Source: Candidatus Coatesiibacteriota bacterium
GTDB lineage: Bacteria > B130-G9
Assembly: GCA_003647755.1 (NCBI GenBank)
Contig: QMNL01000083.1
Coordinates: 1 to 6,970 of the forward strand
Direction: 5' to 3'
Length of the DNA stretch: 6,970 bases
A program made the position numbers and the translations under genes. This document shows positions 1 to 6,422 of the stretch, one piece after another; position 1 is the first letter of the stretch, and every line of letters begins with the position of its first letter. The notes below the pieces were generated by a model, which saw only the letters and a list, made by a program, of their open reading frames with translations, searched no databases and was not told where the DNA came from.

Positions 1-292
1 CGAGACGAAATTGTTGACCATCTTTCACGAGCTGTACCACATCAGCCCAGAGTTTGACGGCGACATCAGGAGGTTTTCGGGCAAGTATTTCGCACACGGT
101 AAGTCACAGAAACAATTCGATGCGAGGCTGAAGCGCGAGATAGACATATACCTCGACAGGTTCGGCAAGGACGAGCTGCTGGATTTCCTGAAAATGGATT
201 TCAAGCAGCTTCAGGCGAAGTTCGGCCGTGTTATGGGGCAAACCATGAGGATGCCCAAGGCGGTCGCGGTCTTTGGCCCCAACGGGCACTGA
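1..292 (+). CDS. Putative HExxH zinc metallopeptidase, C-terminal part (5' end outside window)
   Basis: The reading frame is open from base 2 (first full codons E-T-K) to the TGA at 290-292, so about 96 residues of a longer protein are present. Near the left edge it reads TIFHELYHISPEFDGD, which contains HELYH, a match to the HExxH zinc-binding and catalytic motif of metallopeptidases. A further His in the following YFAHGKS segment could be the third zinc ligand, but that is inference. The rest is a charged, probably helical stretch ending in a short tail (MPKAVAVFGPNGH). The motif and the short downstream region recall the 'putative phage metallopeptidase' family and its bacterial relatives; this is from memory and not verified. 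No signal peptide can be judged because the N-terminus is missing. A TTG at 11 is in frame, but it lies just upstream of the motif and is unlikely to be the real start. The gene converges on the gcv operon, 44 bases from the gcvPB stop. Confidence 0.6.
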   Translation, partial: ETKLLTIFHELYHISPEFDGDIRRFSGKYFAHGKSQKQFDARLKREIDIYLDRFGKDELLDFLKMDFKQLQAKFGRVMGQTMRMPKAVAVFGPNGH

Positions 293-336
293 GAGTCGCG
301 AATGGGAAGCGGCGGATACTCACCCGCACCCCCAGG
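293..336. other. Short convergent intergenic gap without a clear terminator
   Basis: These 44 bases separate two convergent genes, where a bidirectional terminator would be expected. I see only a weak GCGG/CCGC pairing (around 310-326) and no run of T or A on either side, so no intrinsic terminator is called. Confidence 0.4.
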
Positions 337-1821
337 CTATTCTCCCGGCTTCCAGCGCAGGACTGGCCGTCGCGCAGCTTGAACCTCGTCCAGCCGCGAG
401 AGTTTCGTCTTATGTGGTGCTGATTTGACGAGATCGGGCGTGGTCTGCGCCTCGTTAGCGATGGCGATCATTGCGTCGATGAACCGGTCGATCGAGGCCT
501 TATCCTCCGACTCGGTTGGCTCGACCATGATGGCGTCATGGACGATCAGCGGGAAGTAGTTAGTGGGTGGGTGCATCCCGTAGTCTATGAGCCGCTTTGC
601 GATGTCCATGGTGTTGACGCCGTTGGGAAGCTGCTTTGCGTCGGAGAAGACGCACTCGTGCTTGCACAGTCTGTCGTATGGAAGGTGGTAGTGTTTCTTG
701 AGCCGTTGCCGGATGTAGTTGGCGTTTATAACGGCATTCTCCGTTACAGCCTTGATCCCCTCCGGGCCCAGTGATCTTATCCAGGAGTAGGCCTTGACCA
801 TGACGCCGAAGTTGCCGTAGAAGCTGATTATTTGCCCGATCGAGTCTGGCAAATTGTAATTGAGGTGGAACCCATCCGGATCCCTCTCGATCGTGGGGAG
901 GGGTAGGAAAGGGGCGAGCTTCTCGACGACGCCGACTGGTCCGCATCCGGGACCGCCTCCTCCGTGTGGGGTCGAGAACGTCTTGTGCAGGTTGAAGTGC
1001 ATCACATCAACTCCCATGTCGCCGAACCGGGCGATGCCCATCACGGCATTGAGATTTGCCCCGTCGCAATAGACTAGGCCTCCCTTTGCGTGGACGATCT
1101 CGGCGATCTCCCTCAGGTTCTCCTCGAATATCCCCAGCGTGTTAGGGTTGGTGAGCATTATGCCCGCAACATCATCGGTCATAAGGGCGGCGACCGCGTG
1201 CGCGTCTGCGCAGCCGTGCTCGTTCGATCTGATCTCGATCGGCTCGTAGCCACACCTGGAGGTTGACGCGGGGTTCGTGCCGTGCGCCGAATCCGGCACG
1301 ATGATCTTTGACCTCGGGTTGCCGTTTTTTGCGTGGAATGCCCGAATGATGGCTGTTCCAGTGAGCTCACCGTGGGCGCCCGCAGCAGGCGCAAGGCTCA
1401 CCTTCGCCATTCCACCGATCTCCGCGAGGAACTCGGCCAGCTCGAACATCACCCTAAGCGCTCCCTGAGACAGCTCATCACCTTGATATGGGTGCGAGTG
1501 GGCGAACCCCGGCAGGCGAGACATGTCCTCGTTCACCTTCGGGTTGTACTTCATCGTGCACGAGCCCAGCGGGTAATAACCCGTATCGATGCCGTAGTTC
1601 CACGTGGACAGCCTCGTGAAATGCCGCACCACATCGACCTCGGACACCTCGGGGAAATCCTCGATCTCCTCCCGCAACAGATCCCCCGGCACGATCTCAG
1701 AAAGACCCCGCACGGGGACATCAGGCTCTGGCAGCGAAAAGGCCCGTTTCCCCTCGCGGCTGCGCTCGAAAATGAGACCCTCCTCTTGCACCAAGCCCTC
1801 CATGAATCTCGCTTCTGTCAT
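337..1821 (-). CDS. gcvPB: Glycine dehydrogenase (aminomethyl-transferring) subunit 2, GcvPB
   Basis: This is the C-terminal half of the split P-protein of the glycine cleavage system. With GcvPA it decarboxylates glycine using pyridoxal phosphate and passes the aminomethyl group to lipoyl-GcvH in the cytoplasm. From the chosen start the product is 494 residues, near the family's usual length. Visible family blocks are YPLGSCTMKYNPK (83-95), the DSAHGTNPAS segment (177-186), NLHKTFSTPHGGGGPG (277-292), in which Lys280 should form the PLP Schiff base, and VEPTESE (433-439). The C-terminal RLDEVQAARRPVLRWKP is also typical. I chose the ATG at 1821 because it overlaps the gcvPA stop as ATGA and follows an AGGAGGT Shine-Dalgarno sequence (1831-1837) by 9 bases. 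A TTG at 1842 would add seven residues but would place that Shine-Dalgarno sequence inside the gene. It is the last gene of the operon, and nothing looks degraded. Confidence 0.97.
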   Translation of the reverse strand: MTEARFMEGLVQEEGLIFERSREGKRAFSLPEPDVPVRGLSEIVPGDLLREEIEDFPEVSEVDVVRHFTRLSTWNYGIDTGYYPLGSCTMKYNPKVNEDMSRLPGFAHSHPYQGDELSQGALRVMFELAEFLAEIGGMAKVSLAPAAGAHGELTGTAIIRAFHAKNGNPRSKIIVPDSAHGTNPASTSRCGYEPIEIRSNEHGCADAHAVAALMTDDVAGIMLTNPNTLGIFEENLREIAEIVHAKGGLVYCDGANLNAVMGIARFGDMGVDVMHFNLHKTFSTPHGGGGPGCGPVGVVEKLAPFLPLPTIERDPDGFHLNYNLPDSIGQIISFYGNFGVMVKAYSWIRSLGPEGIKAVTENAVINANYIRQRLKKHYHLPYDRLCKHECVFSDAKQLPNGVNTMDIAKRLIDYGMHPPTNYFPLIVHDAIMVEPTESEDKASIDRFIDAMIAIANEAQTTPDLVKSAPHKTKLSRLDEVQAARRPVLRWKPGE

Positions 1822-3167
1822 CGCCGCGTCACCTCCTCGCAAAATATGTCAATCGCATCTCTGGACACGCCCTCCGTGCAACATGCGAGCATTGTTCGGT
1901 CGTCAAACTGCTCATAAAAACGGTCTAGGCCGAGCCCGCCGATGATCCCCTGCTCACGAAGTGACTCGTTGACGGCTTTCACTGGCCGCGCGGTCTTCAC
2001 AACGAACTCGTTGAAGACAGGCCCTGAGAAGACGAGCTGAGCGCCCATGTCCAGGAGCCTATTTTTGGCATAATCCGTCTTGAGAAGGTTTAGTTCGGCC
2101 ACATCTCGCATCCCGGCCTTTCCCATCGTCGTCATATAGACGGCCGCGGCAAGCGCCATTAGCTGGTGGTTGGTGCAGATGTTGGACGTGGCGCGGCCAC
2201 GCCTGATGTGCTGCTCGCGAGTGGCAAGCGTCATGACGAAACCTGGCCGCCCATTGTGATCGGCTGTGCGGCCAGCGAGCCTGCCGGGCATCTGCCTAAC
2301 GAACTTCTCGCGGCAGGCAAACAGCCCCAGGTGCGGCCCGCCGAAAGACATCGGGATGCCGAGGCTCTGGCCCTGGCCTACCACAATATCGGCCCCAAGC
2401 TCGCCAGGCGGCTTCAGAATACCGAGCGAAATGGGGTCTGAGACTACATCGATCAGAAGTGCCCCGACACTGCTCGTCGCATCCGAAAGCTCCGCAAGGT
2501 CCTCTATCACCCCGAAGAAGTTCGGCGACTGCACTATGACTGCAGCCACGTCATCGTCAAGCGAGTCCTCGAAAGAGGCAACATCGGCCCTGCCGGATTC
2601 GTTGAAGCCAAACTCCTTCACCTTGAGACCGAGCCGGCCCAGGTAGGCTTTCAAGATGGCTCGATACTCGGGATGAACGCTACTTGACACGACAACCGTT
2701 GCCCGCTTCCTAAGAACGCGGGTGGCCATTATCGCCGCCTCGGCGAGCGCTGTCCCACAGTCATACATCGAGGAGTTGGCTGCCTCCATTCCGGTCAGCT
2801 GACAGACTAGCGTTTGAAACTCGAACATGGCCTGCAACGTGCCCTGGCTGATCTCGGGCTGGTATGGCGTGTATGCCGTATAGAACTCCGAGCGAGTGAG
2901 AATGTGGTCAATGATGCCGGGAATGTAGTGGTTGTAACAGCCCGCCCCCAGAAAGTAGCTGTATTGCTCTGCGCTTGCGCAGCTGGCAGAGAGCTCTTTC
3001 ATCAAGGAGATCAGCTCTGGCTCCGACACCGCCTCGGGCAGGTTGAGTCGCCGATTTAACCGCGACTCAACTGGAATGTCGGCGAAAAGCTCCCCCACGT
3101 CCTTGACGCCGATCTCTCGGACCATCGCCTCGCGGTCAGCGTCTGTATTGGGAATGTAGCGCCTCAA
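1818..3167 (-). CDS. gcvPA: Glycine dehydrogenase (aminomethyl-transferring) subunit 1, GcvPA
   Basis: This is the N-terminal half of the split glycine decarboxylase; it pairs with GcvPB, known in such organisms to form an alpha2-beta2 enzyme. The product is 449 residues, a normal length. Family blocks are MRRYIPNTDADREAM at the start, YFLGAGCYNHYIPGII (71-86), EFYTAYTPYQPEISQGTLQA (94-113), NSSMYDCGTALAEA (131-144), VQSPNFFG (212-219), GQGQSLGIPMSFGGPHLGLF (264-283), MPGRLAGRTAD (293-303) and HIRRGRATSNICTNHQLMAL (320-339). As expected for this subunit, the catalytic PLP lysine is in GcvPB instead. The start codon is TTG at 3167, which shares its last two bases with the gcvH stop (TTGA). GAGGAGG lies 10 bases upstream, and the N-terminal RYIPNT matches where the family normally begins. 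The 3' end overlaps gcvPB by 4 bases. Confidence 0.97.
   Translation of the reverse strand: MRRYIPNTDADREAMVREIGVKDVGELFADIPVESRLNRRLNLPEAVSEPELISLMKELSASCASAEQYSYFLGAGCYNHYIPGIIDHILTRSEFYTAYTPYQPEISQGTLQAMFEFQTLVCQLTGMEAANSSMYDCGTALAEAAIMATRVLRKRATVVVSSSVHPEYRAILKAYLGRLGLKVKEFGFNESGRADVASFEDSLDDDVAAVIVQSPNFFGVIEDLAELSDATSSVGALLIDVVSDPISLGILKPPGELGADIVVGQGQSLGIPMSFGGPHLGLFACREKFVRQMPGRLAGRTADHNGRPGFVMTLATREQHIRRGRATSNICTNHQLMALAAAVYMTTMGKAGMRDVAELNLLKTDYAKNRLLDMGAQLVFSGPVFNEFVVKTARPVKAVNESLREQGIIGGLGLDRFYEQFDDRTMLACCTEGVSRDAIDIFCEEVTRR
1831..1837 (-). promoter_or_regulatory. Ribosome binding site of gcvPB
   Basis: The minus strand reads AGGAGGT, nearly the full anti-16S complement, ending 9 bases before the ATG at 1821. 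It lies inside the 3' end of gcvPA and decides the gcvPB start in favour of 1821 over the TTG at 1842. Confidence 0.8.
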
Positions 3168-3550
3168 TGCTCGCCTGCCTCCTCTTTGACAAACTTGTCG
3201 TAGTCTGCCGCGCTCATCAGCTCGTCGATCTCGGCTGGGTTCTTGATCTCTATCTTGATCAGCCAGCCCTTCTCGTAAGGGTCCTGATTGAGAATCTCAG
3301 GCGCCTCCAGCAGGTCCTCATTGATGGCGACCACCTTGCCAGAAACGGGCAGATAACAGTCGCTGACTGACTTCACCGACTCGACCGAGCCGAATCTCTC
3401 TCCCTTGGCAAACTCGCTTCCAACCTCGGGAAACTCGACGAAGACCATGTCGCCAAGCTGCTCCTGGGCAGGGTCCGTGATGCCTACTTTCCCCGTCTTG
3501 GGATCAAGCCACTCGTGTGTCGAAACATATCTAAGATGTTCTGGGATCAT
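3164..3550 (-). CDS. gcvH: Glycine cleavage system H protein (lipoyl carrier)
   Basis: GcvH is the small lipoylated shuttle of the glycine cleavage system. Its swinging lipoyl arm takes the aminomethyl group from GcvPA/GcvPB, presents it to GcvT and is then reoxidised by dihydrolipoamide dehydrogenase. The 128 residues match the family length. The N-terminus has the typical LRYVSTHEWLD (6-16), followed by GITDPAQEQLGDMVFVEFPE (23-42) and the lipoylation block FGSVESVKSVSD (53-64), where Lys60 is the expected lipoyl-lysine. NEDLLEAPEILNQDPYEKGW (77-96) completes the fold signature. The ATG at 3550 follows AAAGGAG (3560-3566) by 9 bases. The gap to gcvT upstream is 34 bases with no terminator, and the stop overlaps the gcvPA start. 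A lipoyl synthase or ligase must exist elsewhere to activate it. Confidence 0.98.
   Translation of the reverse strand: MIPEHLRYVSTHEWLDPKTGKVGITDPAQEQLGDMVFVEFPEVGSEFAKGERFGSVESVKSVSDCYLPVSGKVVAINEDLLEAPEILNQDPYEKGWLIKIEIKNPAEIDELMSAADYDKFVKEEAGEH
3178..3184 (-). promoter_or_regulatory. Ribosome binding site of gcvPA (TTG start)
   Basis: The minus strand reads GAGGAGG inside the last codons of gcvH (encoding Glu-Glu-Ala), 10 bases before the TTG at 3167. It supports the rare start codon and suggests that gcvPA is translated by independent initiation as well as by coupling to gcvH. Confidence 0.7.
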
Positions 3551-3584
3551 TGTTTTGAACTCCTTTCAGATAAATTATCCTGGC

Positions 3585-4706
3585 CTATGCTCGGCTTACC
3601 TTCTTCTTTTTCCTGGGCCGTTTGTAAAACGGAGTCGATATCACTTTCGCCCTGACCGCACGACCCCGTATCATAATATCCAACTCAGTCTCCAACGCCG
3701 TCAACTCGACCGGCACGTAACCAAGGCCGATTGACTTCTTCAGGAAAGGCGCCCTCGTCCCACTCGTTACATGGCCAACCTTCACGCCATCTTTGGAAAT
3801 ATCGTATCCGTGCCGCGGGATGCCAGGCTCCAGCATCTCGAAACCAACCAGCCGTCGCCTGATCCCCTCCTCCAGCTGCTTCTGCAGCGCCTCACGACCG
3901 ATGAAGTCGCCCGCATCCATCTTCACGATCCAGCTGAGATTCGCCTCCAGAGGCGTCGTCGTGTCGTCGATGTCGTTGCCATAAAGCATCATCCCCGCCT
4001 CGAGCCGGAGCGTATCGCGAGCGCCCAGACCCGTGGGTTTGATGCCGAACTCCTCACCGGCCTTCATAATCTCACGAAAAACATGTTCAGCATGTTCGTT
4101 CGGAATGTAAATCTCGAACCCTCGCTCTCCCGTGTAGCCAGTAGCCGCGATAAGGAGGTTGTCAACCCCGGCAACGCTCCCGTGAGTGAACCAGTAATAC
4201 CGAATCTGGCCCAAGTCAACCGGCGTTATCTTCTGCAGAATGCGCCTCGCCTTGGGACCCTGAAGCGCAAGCTGCGCCGTCTTCAGACTTGCATTTGTAA
4301 CCTCTACGTCTCCGGACGTGTTCTCCTTGACCCATGCGAAGTCCTTGTCGGAGTTGCCGGCGTTGACGCAAAGCATGTAGTAATCATCGGCGATCTTGTG
4401 AACCAGAAGATCGTCAACGAACGTGCCGTTAGGATAGAGCAACCCCGCGTACATGGCCTGACCAATCGACATCTTGCTGACGTCGTTACAGACGAGCCTC
4501 TGCACAGCGTTGAACGCATCCTTGCCCCGAAACTCGATCTCTCCCATGTGGCTGACGTCAAAAAGGCCAGCCGCGGTCCGAACAGTGTTATGCTCGTCGA
4601 TTATGCCGGAGAACTGCACCGGCATCTCCCACCCGGCAAAATCCACCATTCTGCCGCCGAGCTCCTTCACCACAGCATTTAGAGCTGTCTTTTTCATTTG
4701 TGTCAT
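3585..4706 (-). CDS. gcvT: Glycine cleavage system aminomethyltransferase (T protein)
   Basis: GcvT takes the aminomethyl group held on GcvH, releases ammonia and gives 5,10-methylene-tetrahydrofolate. The 373 residues are close to the usual length of about 360-370. Blocks in order: VDFAGWEMPVQF (21-32), EHNTVRTAAGLFDVSHMGE (38-56), NGTFVDDLLV (93-102) with the conserved Asp pair (98-99) that in the family contributes the folate-contacting acid, AATGYTGERGFEIYIP (187-202), GLGARDTLRLEAGMMLYGND (226-245) and TTPLEANLSWIVK (250-262). The C-terminus ends in a strongly basic tail, YKRPRKKKKVSRA (361-373), slightly longer than the common ending after PFYKR. The ATG at 4706 has GGAG 7 bases upstream (4714-4717); a second in-frame ATG at 4697 is less well placed. 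This is the first gene of the operon. Confidence 0.98.
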   Translation of the reverse strand: MTQMKKTALNAVVKELGGRMVDFAGWEMPVQFSGIIDEHNTVRTAAGLFDVSHMGEIEFRGKDAFNAVQRLVCNDVSKMSIGQAMYAGLLYPNGTFVDDLLVHKIADDYYMLCVNAGNSDKDFAWVKENTSGDVEVTNASLKTAQLALQGPKARRILQKITPVDLGQIRYYWFTHGSVAGVDNLLIAATGYTGERGFEIYIPNEHAEHVFREIMKAGEEFGIKPTGLGARDTLRLEAGMMLYGNDIDDTTTPLEANLSWIVKMDAGDFIGREALQKQLEEGIRRRLVGFEMLEPGIPRHGYDISKDGVKVGHVTSGTRAPFLKKSIGLGYVPVELTALETELDIMIRGRAVRAKVISTPFYKRPRKKKKVSRA

Positions 4707-4712
4707 TTCATA

Positions 4713-4719
4713 TCTCCTC
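4713..4719 (-). promoter_or_regulatory. Ribosome binding site of gcvT
   Basis: The minus strand reads GAGGAGA; its GGAG core ends 7 bases before the ATG at 4706. An out-of-frame ATG lies between them (4709-4711) and runs into a stop after two codons, so it is not a start for this gene. Confidence 0.7.
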
Positions 4720-4865
4720 TAGTGTAGAAACGGGTCAACAACCTGACACAAGACTTTTGAGCTGTCAAACAAAAGATGGGATGAGTCTGCCGCAACTGAC
4801 TTCTGATCCAGTGCCGATTGCGTGGCTACACGGACAAGGCTTTTTCGGACAGCCACAGCAATGAT

Positions 4866-4894
4866 TTGAAAACTACGCTGCGACCGAATAGATT
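4866..4894 (+). promoter_or_regulatory. Putative sigma-70-type promoter for rdgB
   Basis: TTGAAA (4866-4871, five of six bases of the -35 consensus) is followed after exactly 17 bases by TAGATT (4889-4894, four of six of the -10 consensus). Transcription would begin near 4900, leaving a leader of roughly 30 bases before the GTG start of rdgB at 4934. This is a pattern match only. Confidence 0.4.
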
Positions 4895-4921
4895 CTGGTC
4901 TGGGATGGACGTGTTGTGGGC

Positions 4922-4927
4922 AAGGAG
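4922..4927 (+). promoter_or_regulatory. Ribosome binding site of rdgB (GTG start)
   Basis: AAGGAG lies 6 bases before the GTG at 4934. It favours that start over an in-frame GTG at 4916, which has no such motif in front and would itself contain this site. Confidence 0.7.
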
Positions 4928-4933
4928 ACGAAC

Positions 4934-5536
4934 GTGAAAGAAAATGATCTTATCGTGGTGGCGTCATCGAACGAGGGCAAGGTCAAGGAGCTGGCCAAGT
5001 TCTTGAACGGCGCAGCAGTCCGGGTGACGATACTGCCCAATGCTGAGGCAGTGCTCGAGGGCGTGGAGGGCGAGGTCGATTACGAGGCGAACGCGGTCGC
5101 CAAAGCACGTAGGGCGGCGGAAGTCTCTGGCAATCTCTCCCTCGGGGAGGACTCAGGCCTCGAGGTTGACTGTTTGCGAGGCGCTCCTGGGCCGTTGTCC
5201 GCACGCTTCGTCTCACCCTCCGCATCACCAGATGAGAGAAACGAGGCGCTGCTCCAGAGGCTGCGCAACGTGCCCAGAGATAAACGAACCGCACGATTTG
5301 TCTCGGTCGTTGCGATTGCCGAGGCAAATGGTGAGGTCCACGTCTTTCGCGGCGAGTGCGAGGGCAGGATTGCTCTGGATGCGGCCGGCGAGCATGGGTT
5401 TGGCTATGACCCCATCTTCATCCCCCAGGGATACGACAGGACTTTTGGCGAGTTAGGCCTCGACATCAAGAACAAGATAAGCCACCGGGCACGAGCGATG
5501 GCAAAGGTCAAGGATTACCTTATTTCTAATGTATAG
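4934..5536 (+). CDS. rdgB: XTP/dITP diphosphatase (RdgB/HAM1 family non-canonical purine NTP pyrophosphatase)
   Basis: The enzyme hydrolyses dITP, ITP and XTP to the monophosphate and pyrophosphate, keeping deaminated purines out of DNA and RNA; it is cytosolic. From the GTG at 4934 it has 200 residues, the family norm. Signatures are the N-terminal strand and phosphate-contact motif VVASSNEGKVKEL (8-20), the GEDSGLEVD block (71-79) with Asp73 at the position of the essential acid of the DDSGL motif, GAPGPLSARF (83-92), GFGYDPIF (155-162), which closes the base pocket, and ISHRARAM (182-189). The first Asp of the usual DDSGL is Glu72 here, a substitution I recall from other members. The start choice rests on AAGGAG 6 bases upstream and on the normal N-terminal length. 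The stop overlaps the next gene by 8 bases, suggesting co-transcription with the lipoprotein and glycosyltransferase. Confidence 0.95.
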   Translation: MKENDLIVVASSNEGKVKELAKFLNGAAVRVTILPNAEAVLEGVEGEVDYEANAVAKARRAAEVSGNLSLGEDSGLEVDCLRGAPGPLSARFVSPSASPDERNEALLQRLRNVPRDKRTARFVSVVAIAEANGEVHVFRGECEGRIALDAAGEHGFGYDPIFIPQGYDRTFGELGLDIKNKISHRARAMAKVKDYLISNV

Positions 5537-6422
5537 ATTCACAGGACGGACGAGGTGCATCTTCAGAACAGCGATGTGCTGCACAGTCGGGATCGCTCTT
5601 CTGTTTTTAACGGGGTGTGTCAAGCCTGTGGTGGTGCATCGCGATCAGGAGCAAGGTTTGCAGCCTTCTTTTTCTGCAGAAGAGCTTGAAAACAGGATTG
5701 AGCAATTCAATCAGAGGCGGGACTCGATTAAGACGTTTACTATGAGTCTGACTATGTCCATCTCGCGCGTGAATCAACGCTTGTCGTTGTCGAAGTGCTT
5801 TCACTGCGAGGCTGTTTGCGATGTCCCAAACAGGTTTAGGATGAAGGGCTATGCCGGCGGCACGGTTCCGGCGTTCGATCTCCTTATGAAATCCCGCAAG
5901 ATACAGCTGTATCTTCCAACGCGCAACGAACTGATTCGTGGCACCAGGTCGCGGTTCAAAAATCTGGCAATTGTTAAGAAGCATGGCATCAGCGCGGTAC
6001 TGGATGCAAACCTGGCTGATCTTTTCGTCCAGAAACTGCCATCCAAGGAGATCTTTTGGGAGGCGACCGCAGACGGTATCTGGCTTTACAGCGACATTTC
6101 TCACAGCCACTCATGGCAACGAACTCTGCTCGATTTCAAGACCTTCCTACCTGTCAGGCAAGAGGTCTTCTCACGAACCGGTCAGATGCTGCTTGAGGTT
6201 CAGTTCGCTGACTACCGACAGGTCGAGCAGACCTATTGTCCTTTCAAACTCGATATCAGCTCCACGATTGACAATTTCATGATCAAGATAGTTATCGGTT
6301 CAGTGAGAGCTAACATCCCCATTGCCGGTGGTGCCTTTTCCATTCACGTTCCCGATGACGTTACCAAGGTCCCTCCCAGACAAGTTGAAACCAAGATCCA
6401 AGAATCTCCTGATAGTCCTTGA
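5529..6422 (+). CDS. Exported lipoprotein of unrecognised family (possibly LolA/LolB-like fold)
   Basis: The 297-residue product starts with a lipoprotein signal peptide. It has an Arg-rich n-region (R3, R7, R9, R13), a hydrophobic core (about 15-27) and the lipobox LTGC with Cys30 as the expected lipidated residue. Position +2 is Val, not Asp, so outer-membrane sorting is possible by the E. coli rule. The mature part opens with a polar, helical-looking stretch (50-65), then alternating beta-like segments with FRMKGYAGGTVPAFDLLM (103-120) and IQLYLPTRNELIRG (125-138). That pattern of P-x-x-F/R-M-K-G followed by a surface-lipoprotein strand reminds me of LolA/LolB-type or DUF4292-like proteins; this is an impression, not an identification. 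An unusual CFHCEAVC cluster (Cys90, Cys93, Cys97) and Cys237 are present. The ATG at 5529 overlaps the rdgB stop; the internal ATG at 5574 would remove the basic n-region. Its Shine-Dalgarno sequence is weak (AAGGA, 14 bases away). Confidence 0.8.
   Translation: MYRFTGRTRCIFRTAMCCTVGIALLFLTGCVKPVVVHRDQEQGLQPSFSAEELENRIEQFNQRRDSIKTFTMSLTMSISRVNQRLSLSKCFHCEAVCDVPNRFRMKGYAGGTVPAFDLLMKSRKIQLYLPTRNELIRGTRSRFKNLAIVKKHGISAVLDANLADLFVQKLPSKEIFWEATADGIWLYSDISHSHSWQRTLLDFKTFLPVRQEVFSRTGQMLLEVQFADYRQVEQTYCPFKLDISSTIDNFMIKIVIGSVRANIPIAGGAFSIHVPDDVTKVPPRQVETKIQESPDSP

Larger units (their letters stand above)
4707..4933. other. Divergent intergenic region between gcvT and rdgB
   Basis: About 227 bases separate the two divergent starts, and I find no gene in them. 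On the minus strand there is a perfect TTGACA (4763-4768), which could be the -35 box of the gcv operon. At 16-18 base spacing the possible -10 hexamers (such as CAGGTT at 4740-4745) are poor, so a gcv promoter is not called. The same TTGACA overlaps a TGACA/TGTCA inverted repeat (4744-4748 and 4763-4767). On the plus strand a plausible promoter for rdgB is listed separately. An imperfect hairpin, GTGGCT/AGCCAC (4822-4827 and 4851-4856), is present without a following T-run. The conserved core sequences of a glycine riboswitch are not apparent on the minus strand. Confidence 0.6.

Noticed and set aside
1819..1842. Upstream TTG start for gcvPB at 1842
   Set aside because: It would place the AGGAGGT ribosome binding site inside the gene and has no comparable site of its own. 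The ATG at 1821 has ideal spacing and an ATGA overlap with the gcvPA stop.
1333..1917. A 194-codon plus-strand open frame opposite gcvPB/gcvPA
   Set aside because: It lies antisense to two unmistakable glycine dehydrogenase genes. Its translation is Arg/His-rich with no domain pattern, as expected for the shadow of a GC-rich gene.
3551..3584. Possible terminator between gcvT and gcvH
   Set aside because: The gap holds only a tiny GATA/TATC-type repeat and the gcvH ribosome binding site. There is no stable stem with a T-run, so the operon is treated as continuous.
3771..4682. A 303-codon plus-strand open frame opposite gcvT
   Set aside because: Despite its length it is fully antisense to gcvT, which has all its family motifs. 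The composition is typical of a codon-phase shadow, and I see no promoter, good ribosome binding site or recognisable domain.
4836..4845. AAGGCTTTTT as an intrinsic terminator T-run on the plus strand
   Set aside because: The T-stretch lies inside the loop of the GTGGCT/AGCCAC repeat and not after a stem, and no plus-strand gene ends upstream of it.
5607..6110. A 167-codon minus-strand open frame opposite the lipoprotein gene
   Set aside because: The plus-strand frame has a clear signal peptide, lipobox and gene-overlap context. The antisense translation shows no motif.
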